Of a stretch of 58,103 nt of DNA, positions 1-8,420 are shown one piece after another. Within the stretch, counting starts at the first letter, position 1; each line of letters starts with the position of its first letter. Position numbers and translations under genes: made by a program. The notes under the pieces were generated by a model. That model worked only from the letters and a program-made list of their open reading frames with translations, did no database searches and had not been told where the DNA came from. Source of the DNA: a bacterium (GTDB taxonomy: Bacteria; JAMCPX01); contig JAJYLN010000016.1 in assembly GCA_021787665.1 (NCBI GenBank), positions 1-58,103 on the forward strand. Direction: 5' to 3'.

Positions 1-200
1 ACAGGGCAGGTCCCGAAACCATTTGGTCTTGCGGTCGTAAAAAGTCCGATGCCCACGGCCACAGACCGGACACAGTGTTTTTTTTGATGCCGACTCAGAA
101 CGATGATCCGGGCATCGGGATCATCAGCCACACCAACAAGCTGTTTCTGAGGCGAAAAACCCGGGAAAGTATAGGCTTGATACAAACTCATTTTATTCAT
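1..200 (-). pseudogene. ISL3-like transposase, N-terminal fragment with a frame slip
   Basis: The start codon is at 200-198 (MNKMSLYQAYTF). The first 40 or so codons run into a run of eight A (T8 at 78-85 on the plus strand). The ISL3 zinc-ribbon sequence LCPVCGRGHRTFYDRK, followed by a WFRDLPC motif, continues in the -1 frame. Reading CAA-AAA-AAA with one base re-read restores the family sequence, so this is a one-base deletion (pseudogene), a homopolymer sequencing error, or a -1 frameshift on an A-AAA-AAA slippery heptamer. Only the N-terminal part is inside the window, so I cannot say whether the rest is intact. Confidence 0.6.
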
Positions 201-314
201 GCTTAAAAGATCGCATGAAATAGTACGCTTGCCAAGCTGTTTTTCTCTTTTAATTACAAGTGGTTGCTTCTATATAAGAGGTCTTTTTTACCCACTCACT
301 TTGGAGAAGAGCCC
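1..314. mobile_element. End of an ISL3-family insertion sequence
   Basis: The element runs off the left edge of the window. Its inner end appears to be at about 314: read on the minus strand the terminus begins GGGCTCTTCTCC, like the GG(G)CTCTT ends of ISL3 elements, and the transposase start codon lies about 110 nt inside it. The helicase reading frame on the plus strand is open across this junction but continues only to 278, inside the IS, with no start codon. The element therefore interrupts the helicase gene. The other end and the target duplication are outside the window, so the family call rests on this end and the transposase N-terminus. Confidence 0.7.
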
Positions 315-1633
315 AAATTCTTAAGTTAGTCGAGCCAATTACGCCAGAGAAGGATGCTAAACTACAAACGCTGAAGCACAAATTAAAAGAACTGCCCCTC
401 AAAGATGGCAAACGGCTGATATTTACACAATATGCTGATACAGCTCGATATCTTTTTGACAATCTAAAAAAGAATGGCGACGAAAGTGACATAGATGTTA
501 TTTACAGTGGTGATAAAAGTAAGGTCCGTATCGTTGGTAGATTTGCACCAAAAGCCAATCCTGAGTACCGGTTTCAATCCGGGGAAACAGAGCTTAATAC
601 CGTTATTGCAACCGATATATTAGCGGAAGGTTTGAATCTCCAGGACTGCAATAAAATCATAAATTATGATTTGCATTGGAACCCCGTACGTCTTATTCAG
701 CGGTTTGGCCGTATCGATCGTATAGGAAGTGAACATAATGTGGTATACGGCTTTAACTTCTTGCCGGAAACCGGTATAGAACGCAATCTTGGTCTACGTG
801 AGAAACTTCGGAATCGTATACAGGAAATTCACGATACCATTGGAGAGGATGCCGCGATTCTTGACAGTAGTGAGCAGATCAACGAGGAGGCAATGTACGC
901 AATATATGAAAAGCGGGGAAGCCAATTAAATTTATTTGAGGATGAGAAAGAAGAGTTTATCGATTTGAATGAAGCAGAAGAGATATTAAGGCAGCTTCGA
1001 AAGGAAAATCCGGTTGAATATGACCGTATTGCAAATCTGCGGGATGGAATTCGTGCTTCAAAGTCTTCAACTCATAAAGGATCATTTGTTTTCTGCGAGG
1101 CTTCATCTCCCAATCAAGAGCACGTAAAAGGCTATCAACAATTATTCCTTTTAGACGAGAAGGGGGATATTATATCACGAGATGTATCTCACATTCTTAG
1201 TGCTATTAAGTGCACACCAGAGACAATCGGGCATATTATCCCAAAAGATTATAATGCGGCTATTATGCGGGTTAAACGTCTATTTGCTGAAGAAGTTAAA
1301 CACCGTCAGTCTGAGTTTAAGCATACACTATCATCAACACAGGCTCAAAGGTACATAGTAAGAGAGCTGCGAATCACTTTTGAAGTAAGTGGGGATGATG
1401 ATGAGAAAGCACAAATAAATATCCTTGAAAAAGCGTTTCGCAGGTCTCTTTCATTTGCGATCAACAGGGAATTAAATAGAATCAGGCGGTATGGAAGTAC
1501 CGGTAAAGATCTCATAAAGCAATTGGCTGATCTCTACGTTCAACACAATATGCGAAATCAGAGTGACCAACAAAAAATACAACTTGAGGACCATCCGATA
1601 CCACGAATTATATGCAGCGAAAAGCTGGTATAA
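315..1633 (+). pseudogene. SNF2/HepA-like helicase, C-terminal remnant truncated by the IS
   Basis: The frame is continuous from 278 through 1633 and encodes the C-terminal RecA-like lobe of a superfamily-2 helicase: KRLIFTQYADTARYL (motif IV region), ATDILAEGLNLQ (motif V) and RLIQRFGRIDRIGS (motif VI with the arginine finger). A long helical tail ends in RIICSEKLV. There is no credible start codon: the upstream part, including the ATP-binding lobe, is missing at the IS junction near 314. A TTG at 632 gives a shorter ORF but lies in the middle of motif V. Such helicases occur in restriction-like and DISARM-type defence loci, but no partner gene is visible. The stretch is clearly more AT-rich than everything after about 1640, which suggests horizontal acquisition and then decay. 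Confidence 0.8.
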
Positions 1634-1679
1634 ATAATAGGTACCATGTCCTCCCTGGCAGGAGGGGGCGCGCCGGCGC

Positions 1680-2096
1680 CTACGGCTTGCCGGGGGGCTG
1701 CAGCGTCGTGGCGATCGCCAGCCGGTGCAGCCCGGCGGCACGTGCGGCCTCCATGACGGCCACGACCCTTCCGTGCAGGACGTCCTTGTCGGCCTCTATG
1801 ATGACGAGGACGTCCGGCCTGGTCTTCGCCAGCCGGTCCAGCGCGGCGCCGAGCTGGTCGATGCTGACCTGCTGCTTGTCGTACGAGATGGCGCCGCTCG
1901 CATAGATGTATATCCTGATGTCGCCCTTGGGCTTCATGATGATGTCGCCCTTGCCGTGGGGCAGATTCACTTTGATACCGGGCGACGATACGAACGAGGT
2001 GGACAGCATGAAGAATATCAGCAGGTTCAGGAAGACGTCTACCATGTTGATGACGTCGATGTGCAGCTCGTGTTTCTTCTTTATACCGAAGTCCAT
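1680..2096 (-). CDS. exbD: ExbD/TolR family biopolymer transport protein
   Basis: 138 aa, a normal ExbD length. A short cytoplasmic N-terminus is followed by one membrane helix (about residues 18-38: DVFLNLLIFFMLSTSF) whose MVDVFLNLLIFF contains the conserved, proton-pathway Asp of the family. A periplasmic domain of about 95 residues follows, with the typical VLVIIEADKDVLHGRVV strand-helix unit. The start at 2096 has GGGGAG upstream. It lies 21 nt after exbB and is the last gene of the minus-strand purine operon. With ExbB it should form an inner-membrane proton-driven motor. No tonB, tolA or tolB is near, so the partner it energises is unknown. The composition drops just beyond its stop, where the foreign helicase DNA begins. 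Confidence 0.9.
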   Translation of the reverse strand: MDFGIKKKHELHIDVINMVDVFLNLLIFFMLSTSFVSSPGIKVNLPHGKGDIIMKPKGDIRIYIYASGAISYDKQQVSIDQLGAALDRLAKTRPDVLVIIEADKDVLHGRVVAVMEAARAAGLHRLAIATTLQPPGKP

Positions 2097-2117
2097 GGCT
2101 CCCCGCCGTGTACCGGG

Positions 2118-2744
2118 TCAATCCGCGCCCGGAAATAGCTCGCCACCCTTCTGGGGAATCAGGGAGAGGACCCTCGTGGCGGTGCCGGCGAGTGCCGTGG
2201 CGATCGTGGTGAGTTTCCCGTCGATATACTTGTACGCGATGAAGGACACGACCGCAGCACCGAGTCCTGCTGCGGTGGCGAACAGTGCCTGGGATATGCC
2301 GCTCGCGAGGAGCGAGGGGTTACCCACGCCGCCAGCGGCTATGACCTCGAATGCCCTGATGATACCGAACACGGTGCCGAGCAGCCCGAGCAGCGGCGTT
2401 GTCGCTGCGACGGCGGACATACCCTCCCCGAACCTGCCCAATCTGAGGACCTCCTCCCTGCCCGCAGATTCAACGAGCTCCCTGATCGTGGCGTGGTCCT
2501 TCCCGATGTTGTTTATCGCAACGAGGGTTATCCGCGCGATCGAGCTGGCGTTCCTTTTACAGAGCCCGATAGCGCCCTCGAGATCGCCGTTCCTGATGAG
2601 GCTCTCTACGGCCGTTATGAAGTCGTCCGGCAAGACCCTGGCGGCCCGCAGCGACCAGAGTTTCTCCAGGAATATGCCTATCGAGAACACCGAGAATATG
2701 AATATCAGATAGACAAAAATCCCCCCTTTGGTAAGTACACCCAT
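2118..2744 (-). CDS. exbB: MotA/TolQ/ExbB proton channel family protein
   Basis: 208 aa. N-terminal membrane helix at about 8-28, then a cytoplasmic region, then the family core TTPLLGLLGTVFGIIRAF and GISQALFATAAGLGAAVVSFIAY, which form the second and third helices of the channel. AAGGGAGG stands 5 nt before the ATG at 2744. It sits between a lipoprotein gene and exbD, all on the minus strand with gaps of 11 and 21 nt, so the three are probably co-transcribed. The family couples the proton gradient to outer-membrane work or gliding. Whether this pair serves TonB-like, Tol-like or other machinery cannot be read from the window. Confidence 0.9.
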   Translation of the reverse strand: MGVLTKGGIFVYLIFIFSVFSIGIFLEKLWSLRAARVLPDDFITAVESLIRNGDLEGAIGLCKRNASSIARITLVAINNIGKDHATIRELVESAGREEVLRLGRFGEGMSAVAATTPLLGLLGTVFGIIRAFEVIAAGGVGNPSLLASGISQALFATAAGLGAAVVSFIAYKYIDGKLTTIATALAGTATRVLSLIPQKGGELFPGAD

Positions 2745-2755
2745 ATCAGCCTCCC

Positions 2756-3328
2756 TTAAAAGTCTGCATCGCCCTTCCCGAGGATGCCGGTCACGATAAA
2801 CCGCAGCCGGGCGCTGCCCTTGACCTCACCGGCCTGTCTCGGGAACTTTACCAGGTACACCTCGTCCCATGAGTTGATCTCCGGGAAGAACCCTTTCATC
2901 AGCTCACGTTGGGACTCCATCCTGCTCAGGGACGACGGGGACAGCGTCTTGCCGTCCGACTCGAGATACAGCTTCCATAGCGGATCGTCGCTGTTGAGCG
3001 AGGAATAGGTGCGCGGCGAGGTGTACACGATGAGGAAGAATGCGTCCCATTGTTTTGCCTGCGCTTTCTGCTCCTCGAGCATCGCCTGCTTCGCGGCCTT
3101 CGAGAGCATATAGGTCCCGGCGTATTCGTCCACGTACGCCTGTCTTACCTGCCTGCTCAGACGGATGATGTCCATGGACATCACGACGGTAAAGTCACGC
3201 TCTATCGTGATGCGCTTCGTGTTTCTGGCTATCGTGTCCTTAAAGCTGCCGGAAGCCGCATTGCGCGTCACCACGCTGCAGCCGGTCAGGAATAGTAAGA
3301 AGAGCACGCAGGGCCTAATCCTGTTCAC
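2756..3328 (-). CDS. Hypothetical lipoprotein in the pur-exb operon
   Basis: 190 aa from GTG at 3328 (TTG at 3331 is an alternative). The N-terminus has a short charged segment, a hydrophobic stretch and a lipobox (FLLFLTGC) with Cys near residue 17, predicting a signal-peptidase II lipoprotein. The rest is mostly helical and charged, with no domain I recognise; the segment from VRQAYVDEYAG to FFLIVYTSPR may be the conserved core. The start overlaps the end of pyrE by 14 nt, and exbB follows after 11 nt. The tight link with ExbB/ExbD suggests it might be an envelope partner of that motor; this is inference from context only. Confidence 0.75.
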   Translation of the reverse strand: MNRIRPCVLFLLFLTGCSVVTRNAASGSFKDTIARNTKRITIERDFTVVMSMDIIRLSRQVRQAYVDEYAGTYMLSKAAKQAMLEEQKAQAKQWDAFFLIVYTSPRTYSSLNSDDPLWKLYLESDGKTLSPSSLSRMESQRELMKGFFPEINSWDEVYLVKFPRQAGEVKGSARLRFIVTGILGKGDADF

Positions 3329-3875
3329 CAAGGTCTCTTTTTGTAAACAGAGAGAACAGCTTGTATCCCTTCGACTCTATGAGCTCCCTGCCGCCCTCGA
3401 GCCTGTCCACGATGGCCAGCACGCCGAGCACCTTCAGTCCGACGTCCTGCGCTTTTTCCACGGCCTTGATCGCGGAGCCGCCGGTCGTCACGACGTCCTC
3501 GAGAATGACGATACCGTCTCCGGGTCTAAAGCCCTTGAGGCCCTCGATCCACGCGCCGGTACCGTGGCCCTTCGGCTCTTTCCTCACGATGAATCCCCTG
3601 AGCTTCAGCCCCCTGGTGTACCCCACCACCATGACCGCGGATATGATCGGGTCGGCGCCGAGCGTGATGCCCCCCACGCCCTGTGCGCCGCTGAACTCCT
3701 TTTCAATGATATCCGCGAGCAGCCCGCCGGCAAGGAAAGCGCCTTCCGGATCGAGCGTCGTCTGTTTGCTGTCGATGTAGTAGCTGCTTTTCTTGCCCGA
3801 TGTCAGCGTGATCTCCCTCTTCTCGTAGGAAAGGGACTTTAGTATCTCGAGCAGTCTCCGCTTACGGTCTGACAT
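3315..3875 (-). CDS. pyrE: Orotate phosphoribosyltransferase
   Basis: 186 aa. It converts orotate and PRPP to OMP in pyrimidine synthesis. The PRPP-binding signature is clear (VILEDVVTTGGSA, about residues 117-129), as is the early substrate loop LTSGKKSSYYIDSKQ. I chose the ATG at 3875 (MSDRKRRLL) because AAGGCAGG lies just upstream and the family starts here; a longer reading of this frame would run deep into purF and its residues look like shadow sequence. It overlaps the last 14 nt of purF, so translation is probably coupled. It is the only pyrimidine-synthesis gene in this otherwise purine operon. Confidence 0.95.
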   Translation of the reverse strand: MSDRKRRLLEILKSLSYEKREITLTSGKKSSYYIDSKQTTLDPEGAFLAGGLLADIIEKEFSGAQGVGGITLGADPIISAVMVVGYTRGLKLRGFIVRKEPKGHGTGAWIEGLKGFRPGDGIVILEDVVTTGGSAIKAVEKAQDVGLKVLGVLAIVDRLEGGRELIESKGYKLFSLFTKRDLGEQD

Positions 3876-5283
3876 TGAGCCTGCCTTCATCGAAGAGAAT
3901 GAGCTGGTGGTCCCGCTTGGTGAGCTCGAAGGGCTCAGGGTAGTTGCCGGTAAAGCACGCGTAGCAGAAATTGTCCGCGTCCTCCCCGACGACGCCCCGC
4001 AGGGCATCGATGCTGAGGTACTCGAGGGAGTCTGCGCCGATGAAATCCCGTATCTCCTGCACGGTGTGGCTCGAGGATATGAGCTCTGCGCGCGTCGGCG
4101 TATCGATGCCGTAGTAGCACGAGTAGTTTATCGGTGGCGAGCTGATGCGCATGTGTACTTCCTTCGCACCCGAGTCCCTGAGCATCTTCACGAGGGTCCT
4201 GCTCGTGGTGCCCCGCACGATGGAGTCGTCGATAATGATGATGCGCTTGCCAGCGATGACCTCGGCTATGGGATTGAGCTTCACTTTGACGTTAAAGTCA
4301 CGGATCGACTGGCGTGGCTGTATGAAGGTCCTGCCCACGTAGTGGTTTCTGATGAGCGCCATCTGGAACGGGATGCCCGTCTGCTGCGAGAAGCCTACGG
4401 CCGCGGGTACGCCCGAATCCGGCACCGGGATGACCATGTCCGCTTGCACCGAAGACTCTGCACCGAGTGCCTTGCCGAGAGCCCTCCGTATGCTGTAGAC
4501 GCTCTTGCCGAAGATCAAGCTGTCTGGCCTCGCAAAGTAGATGTGCTCGAAGATGCACTGGGACGCCCGCTGTATCCTGTGCGAGAACAGGTAGCTGCGC
4601 ATGCCGTTGTTCGTCACGACGATCATCTCCCCGGCGAGCACGTCGCGCACGTACCGCGCCCCGATCAGATCCAGGGCGCACGTCTCTGACGCGAACACCA
4701 TGCTGCCGTTGAGCTCGCCGATCACGAGCGGCCTGAAGCCGTTGGGGTCGCGGGCCGCGATAAGCTCGTTCTCGGTAAGCACGACGAGGGAGTAGGCGCC
4801 CCTGAGCTCGTTCAGCGCGTAAGCGAGCCGCTCGTGCGTCGAGGGCCCGTCCGACTTCGCGATAAGGTGCACGATTACCTCGGTGTCCATCGTGGACTGA
4901 AATATGCTGCCTTCACCCTCGAGCCTCGAGCGGATGCCCTCGTAGTTCACGATGTTGCCGTTGTGTGCGATAGCGAGGCTGCCGTTCTTATACTCGACCG
5001 CGAACGGTTGTGCGTTCCTCAGCTCGCTCGCCCCATAGGTCGAGTACCGCACATGCCCTATCGCGTACTTGCCGTGCAGCATGGAGAGTATGTGCTCGTT
5101 GAACACGTCGTTCACGTAGCCCATCTGTTTGTACGAGTACAGCTTGCTCCCGTCGGATATCGCTATGCCCGCGCTCTCCTGTCCCCTGTGCTGGAGCGCG
5201 TACAGTCCGAGGTAGGTCAGCCGTGCCGCGTCAGCGTTGTTCCATATGCCGAACACGCCGCAGTCTTCTCTCAGCTCGTCCAT
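3862..5283 (-). CDS. purF: Amidophosphoribosyltransferase
   Basis: 473 aa. First committed step of purine synthesis: PRPP plus glutamine to phosphoribosylamine. The sequence begins MDELREDCGVFGIW: a seven-residue propeptide precedes Cys8, which becomes the N-terminal nucleophile after cleavage. The PRPP motif is IIIDDSIVRGTTS. Cysteines in RASQCIFEH, INYSCYYG and NFCYACF match the pattern of the [4Fe-4S] Bacillus-type enzyme, so this is the oxygen-sensitive class rather than the E. coli type. It lies 3 nt after purL and overlaps pyrE. The cluster type fits an anaerobic or microaerophilic host (inference). Confidence 0.97.
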   Translation of the reverse strand: MDELREDCGVFGIWNNADAARLTYLGLYALQHRGQESAGIAISDGSKLYSYKQMGYVNDVFNEHILSMLHGKYAIGHVRYSTYGASELRNAQPFAVEYKNGSLAIAHNGNIVNYEGIRSRLEGEGSIFQSTMDTEVIVHLIAKSDGPSTHERLAYALNELRGAYSLVVLTENELIAARDPNGFRPLVIGELNGSMVFASETCALDLIGARYVRDVLAGEMIVVTNNGMRSYLFSHRIQRASQCIFEHIYFARPDSLIFGKSVYSIRRALGKALGAESSVQADMVIPVPDSGVPAAVGFSQQTGIPFQMALIRNHYVGRTFIQPRQSIRDFNVKVKLNPIAEVIAGKRIIIIDDSIVRGTTSRTLVKMLRDSGAKEVHMRISSPPINYSCYYGIDTPTRAELISSSHTVQEIRDFIGADSLEYLSIDALRGVVGEDADNFCYACFTGNYPEPFELTKRDHQLILFDEGRLNVRP

Positions 5284-5286
5284 GTT

Positions 5287-7467
5287 TTATGGTCCCTTTT
5301 TGTATGCCGCCCGGAGCTCTTCCAGAGGAATGTCCAAAAGTCCGTCGAGCCTCAGATGGGTGCCCTGGACTCTGCCCAACACCTGAAACGGCACACTGTA
5401 TTTGTGCGCCATATTTTTAAACTTTTCAAGAGATCTGCCCGCTGTAGTTACCAGAATCCTGTGCTGCGACTCGGAAAACAGCTCTCTGTCAGGCCTGAAC
5501 TGCCATGCTATGCGTATCTCTGCACCCCGGTTTCCTGCGATGGCGGCCTCTGCAAGGGCGATGCCCACGCCGCCCTCCGAGCAGTCCGTTGCCGATGTTA
5601 TCATCCGCCCTTTGTTCATCTCGTGAACAAGGCCGATCAACCGAGCCTCCCTTGCCGGAGAGACTTTCGGCGGCCTGCCCGGTATCTGGCCCCCTGCGAG
5701 CTTAAGGTATTCACTTCCGCCACACTCATCAAGGGTCGTGCCGAGCAGGACGATGAGGTCGCCGCTGTCCTTGAAGCCCGGCGTTATTCTCGTAGCGATA
5801 TCGTCGATCAGACCGACCATCCCTATCACGGGAGTGGGGTAGATCGATTTCCCCTCGGTCTCGTTGTAGAAGCTCACGTTGCCGCTGATCACGGGTATGC
5901 CCAGCGCGAGGGACGCCGCGGCTATGCCGTTTACGGACTCGATGAACTGCCACATGACCTCCGGGTCCTCCGGGCTGCCGAAGTTGAGGCAGTCGGTCAG
6001 CGCGATGGGCCGTGCACCCACGCAGGCGATATTTCTTGCCGCCTCGCAAACGGCGATGCCGGCACCGGTGTACGGGTCGAGATACGTGTACCTCGCGTTG
6101 CCGTCCGTCGTGATGGCCAGCCCCTTCTTCGAGCCCTTGATCCGTACGAGCGCAGCGCCGGCACCGGGCTTTATGACCGTATCGGTCCCCACGCTGTGAT
6201 CATACTGCTCGTACACCCATGCCTTGCTGCCGATAGTGGGGGACGACAGGAGCCCGAGGAGCGTCTTGTGGTAGTCGGCAGGCTCCGGGATCTGGTCCGA
6301 AGGTCGTTCCTCGCTGGCCTCTGCCCGGTAAGCGGGCATGCTCGCGTGCCGCGTGTAGACCGGCGCCTTGTCAACGAGCGTATCGAGCGGAAGCCGCGCG
6401 TGGACTGCGCCGTTCGCTCTGACGATGATCTGCTTCTGCTGTGTCAGTATGCCGATCCTGCTGACGTCGAGTCCCCATTTTTTGAATACCCGTTCCACGG
6501 CTTTCTCGTGACCCTTCTTCGCTATGATCAGCATCCTCTCCTGCGATTCCGAGAGCATGATCTCGTGCGGCATCATGCCTTCTTCCCTCTGGGGTACCCG
6601 GTCGAGGTTTATCGCTATGCCGAGTCCGCCTTTGGCGGCCATCTCGACGGCGGATGATGTAAGACCGGCGGCCCCCATGTCCTGGATCGCAACGATATGG
6701 TCTGCCTTCATGAGCTCGAGGCATGCCTCCATGAGGAGCTTTTCCATGAACGGATCGCCGACCTGGACCGTGGGCTTCAGGACCGCAGTCTCCTCGGTGA
6801 ACGAGGCAGACGCCATGGTTGCCCCGTGGATACCGTCCCTGCCGGTCCTGGACCCGACATAAAAGACCGGGTTACCTGCTCCCGACGCTTTCGCAAGGAA
6901 GATTCGGTCCGCCGGCGCTATGCCGACCGCCATTGCGTTGACGATGATATTTTCCCTGTAGGTGGAATCGAAATAGATCTCCCCGCCCACCGTGGGTATG
7001 CCCATGCAGTTCCCGTAGCCGGCGATGCCCGCGACGACACCGTCTATGAGATACCTCATCCTGCTGTCGTCCGGCTCGCCGAACCTCAGCGAGTCGAGTA
7101 TCGCGACGGGTCGTGCGCCCATCGTGAATATGTCCCTGAGTATGCCGCCGACCCCGGTCGCTGCGCCGTTGTAAGGCTCTATGAAGGAGGGGTGGTTGTG
7201 GCTCTCCATCTTGAATATTACGGCAAGCCCGTCGCCAATGGACACCGCGCCGGCGTTTTCGCCCGGACCGATAAGGACGTCCTTGCCGGTCGACGGCATG
7301 CGCCCTAGGTACGGTCTGGAGCTCTTGTAGCTGCAGTGCTCGCTCCACATGGCGGAAAAGATCCAGAGCTCCGTGAGGCTGGGCTGCCTGCCCAGCTCCC
7401 CGGTTATCCTCGTATACTCGGTAGGGGTGAGGTTGAGCTCTTTCAAGAGGGTGTCGAGGTTTTCCAT
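5287..7467 (-). CDS. purL: Phosphoribosylformylglycinamidine synthase subunit PurL (small form)
   Basis: 726 aa. The ATP-dependent synthetase subunit that turns FGAR into FGAM together with PurQ and PurS. The length matches the small PurL that needs PurS. Family motifs include [22 protein letters not shown] and GAATGVGGI near the start and [15 protein letters not shown] near the end. The true start is ATG at 7467 (MENLDTLL): its A is also the last base of the purQ TGA stop, a one-base TGATG overlap. The frame is open upstream but that part is purQ shadow. Translational coupling with purQ fits the fixed stoichiometry of the complex. Confidence 0.97.
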   Translation of the reverse strand: MENLDTLLKELNLTPTEYTRITGELGRQPSLTELWIFSAMWSEHCSYKSSRPYLGRMPSTGKDVLIGPGENAGAVSIGDGLAVIFKMESHNHPSFIEPYNGAATGVGGILRDIFTMGARPVAILDSLRFGEPDDSRMRYLIDGVVAGIAGYGNCMGIPTVGGEIYFDSTYRENIIVNAMAVGIAPADRIFLAKASGAGNPVFYVGSRTGRDGIHGATMASASFTEETAVLKPTVQVGDPFMEKLLMEACLELMKADHIVAIQDMGAAGLTSSAVEMAAKGGLGIAINLDRVPQREEGMMPHEIMLSESQERMLIIAKKGHEKAVERVFKKWGLDVSRIGILTQQKQIIVRANGAVHARLPLDTLVDKAPVYTRHASMPAYRAEASEERPSDQIPEPADYHKTLLGLLSSPTIGSKAWVYEQYDHSVGTDTVIKPGAGAALVRIKGSKKGLAITTDGNARYTYLDPYTGAGIAVCEAARNIACVGARPIALTDCLNFGSPEDPEVMWQFIESVNGIAAASLALGIPVISGNVSFYNETEGKSIYPTPVIGMVGLIDDIATRITPGFKDSGDLIVLLGTTLDECGGSEYLKLAGGQIPGRPPKVSPAREARLIGLVHEMNKGRMITSATDCSEGGVGIALAEAAIAGNRGAEIRIAWQFRPDRELFSESQHRILVTTAGRSLEKFKNMAHKYSVPFQVLGRVQGTHLRLDGLLDIPLEELRAAYKKGP

Positions 7468-8165
7468 CAGCGGAGTGCCTTCTTTATGGACAGGAATAGC
7501 CGGGTGCCGTCCTCGCTGCCGAGAAGCCTGTCCGCGGCCCTTTCCGGGTGCGGCATCATAGCGAGTATGTTCCGGCCGGCGCTGCACAGGCCCGCGATAC
7601 TGTTGACGGAACCGTTGGGATTTGCCGCCGCCGTGACCCCCCCCTTCTCGTCGACATACCGGAAGACGACCTGGCCGTTGTCTTCGATGTGCCTGAGCGT
7701 TTCATCGGACGCATAGTAGTTGCCTTCCGCATGGGCTATCGGTATGCTGAGCACCTCGCCCTTCCTGTAGAGCAGGGTAAAGGGCGTGTCGCTCCTTTCG
7801 ACCCGTACGTGGATCTCCCTGCATATGAACCTAAGTGTCTTGTTCTTCTGCATGGCGCCGGGCAGCATCGATGCTTCGAGGAGTACCTGGAAGCCGTTGC
7901 ATATGCCGAGTACCAGGCCGCCCCGGTCCGCGTACTCCCGTAGTGCCTCCATGACCGGGGAGAACCTGGCCAGCGCGCCGGCCCTGAGGTAATCGCCGTA
8001 GGAGAACCCGCCGGGGACGAGGACGATCTGGTAGTCCCGCAGCGTCTTCCTCTCGTACCAGAGATAATCCACCTCCATGCCCGCTGTCGATTCAACCACG
8101 TGGTAGGTGTCCCTGTCGCAGTTCGTGCCGGGGAATACGATGACACCCGCTCTGGCCCTTGTCAT
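7467..8165 (-). CDS. purQ: Phosphoribosylformylglycinamidine synthase glutaminase subunit PurQ
   Basis: 232 aa. A class I glutamine amidotransferase that supplies ammonia to PurL. The nucleophile Cys is in [10 protein letters not shown], the oxyanion region is [13 protein letters not shown], and the His-Glu pair is in MMPHPERA. It begins 9 nt after purS (minus strand) and its stop overlaps the purL start by one base. Length and motifs are normal. Confidence 0.97.
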   Translation of the reverse strand: MTRARAGVIVFPGTNCDRDTYHVVESTAGMEVDYLWYERKTLRDYQIVLVPGGFSYGDYLRAGALARFSPVMEALREYADRGGLVLGICNGFQVLLEASMLPGAMQKNKTLRFICREIHVRVERSDTPFTLLYRKGEVLSIPIAHAEGNYYASDETLRHIEDNGQVVFRYVDEKGGVTAAANPNGSVNSIAGLCSAGRNILAMMPHPERAADRLLGSEDGTRLFLSIKKALR

Positions 8166-8174
8166 GGTACGTCC

Positions 8175-8420
8175 TCAGTCATCCGCAATATCGAACGTAA
8201 AGTCCTCGATGACCTTGTTCACCAGCAGCGTATCGCACATCTTCTGGACGCCGGAGCGCGCAGCATCTCTGTCGCCGGTGTCGAGCCTGATCTCCACGTA
8301 CTTGCCGACCCTGACATCCCTGACCTGATTGAACCCGAGCTTGCCGAGCGCGCTGTGTACCGCCTTCCCCTGCGGGTCGAGGACGCCTTTTTTCGGTTTT
8401 ATGAATACCCTTGCGATCAC
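8175..8420 (-). CDS. purS: Phosphoribosylformylglycinamidine synthase subunit PurS
   Basis: 81 aa. The small structural subunit that bridges PurQ and PurL. Typical strand-helix pattern with VFIKPKKGVLDPQGKAV at the start and VRVGKYVEI in the middle. Its ATG overlaps the stop of the membrane PHP gene by four bases (ATGA), so expression is probably coupled to that unrelated upstream gene. Gene order purS-purQ-purL is as in Gram-positives and many Desulfobacterota. Confidence 0.95.
   Translation of the reverse strand: MIARVFIKPKKGVLDPQGKAVHSALGKLGFNQVRDVRVGKYVEIRLDTGDRDAARSGVQKMCDTLLVNKVIEDFTFDIADD

Noticed and set aside
250-492. 80-codon minus-strand ORF over the IS/helicase junction
   Set aside because: It crosses the IS boundary and is antisense to the conserved helicase frame.
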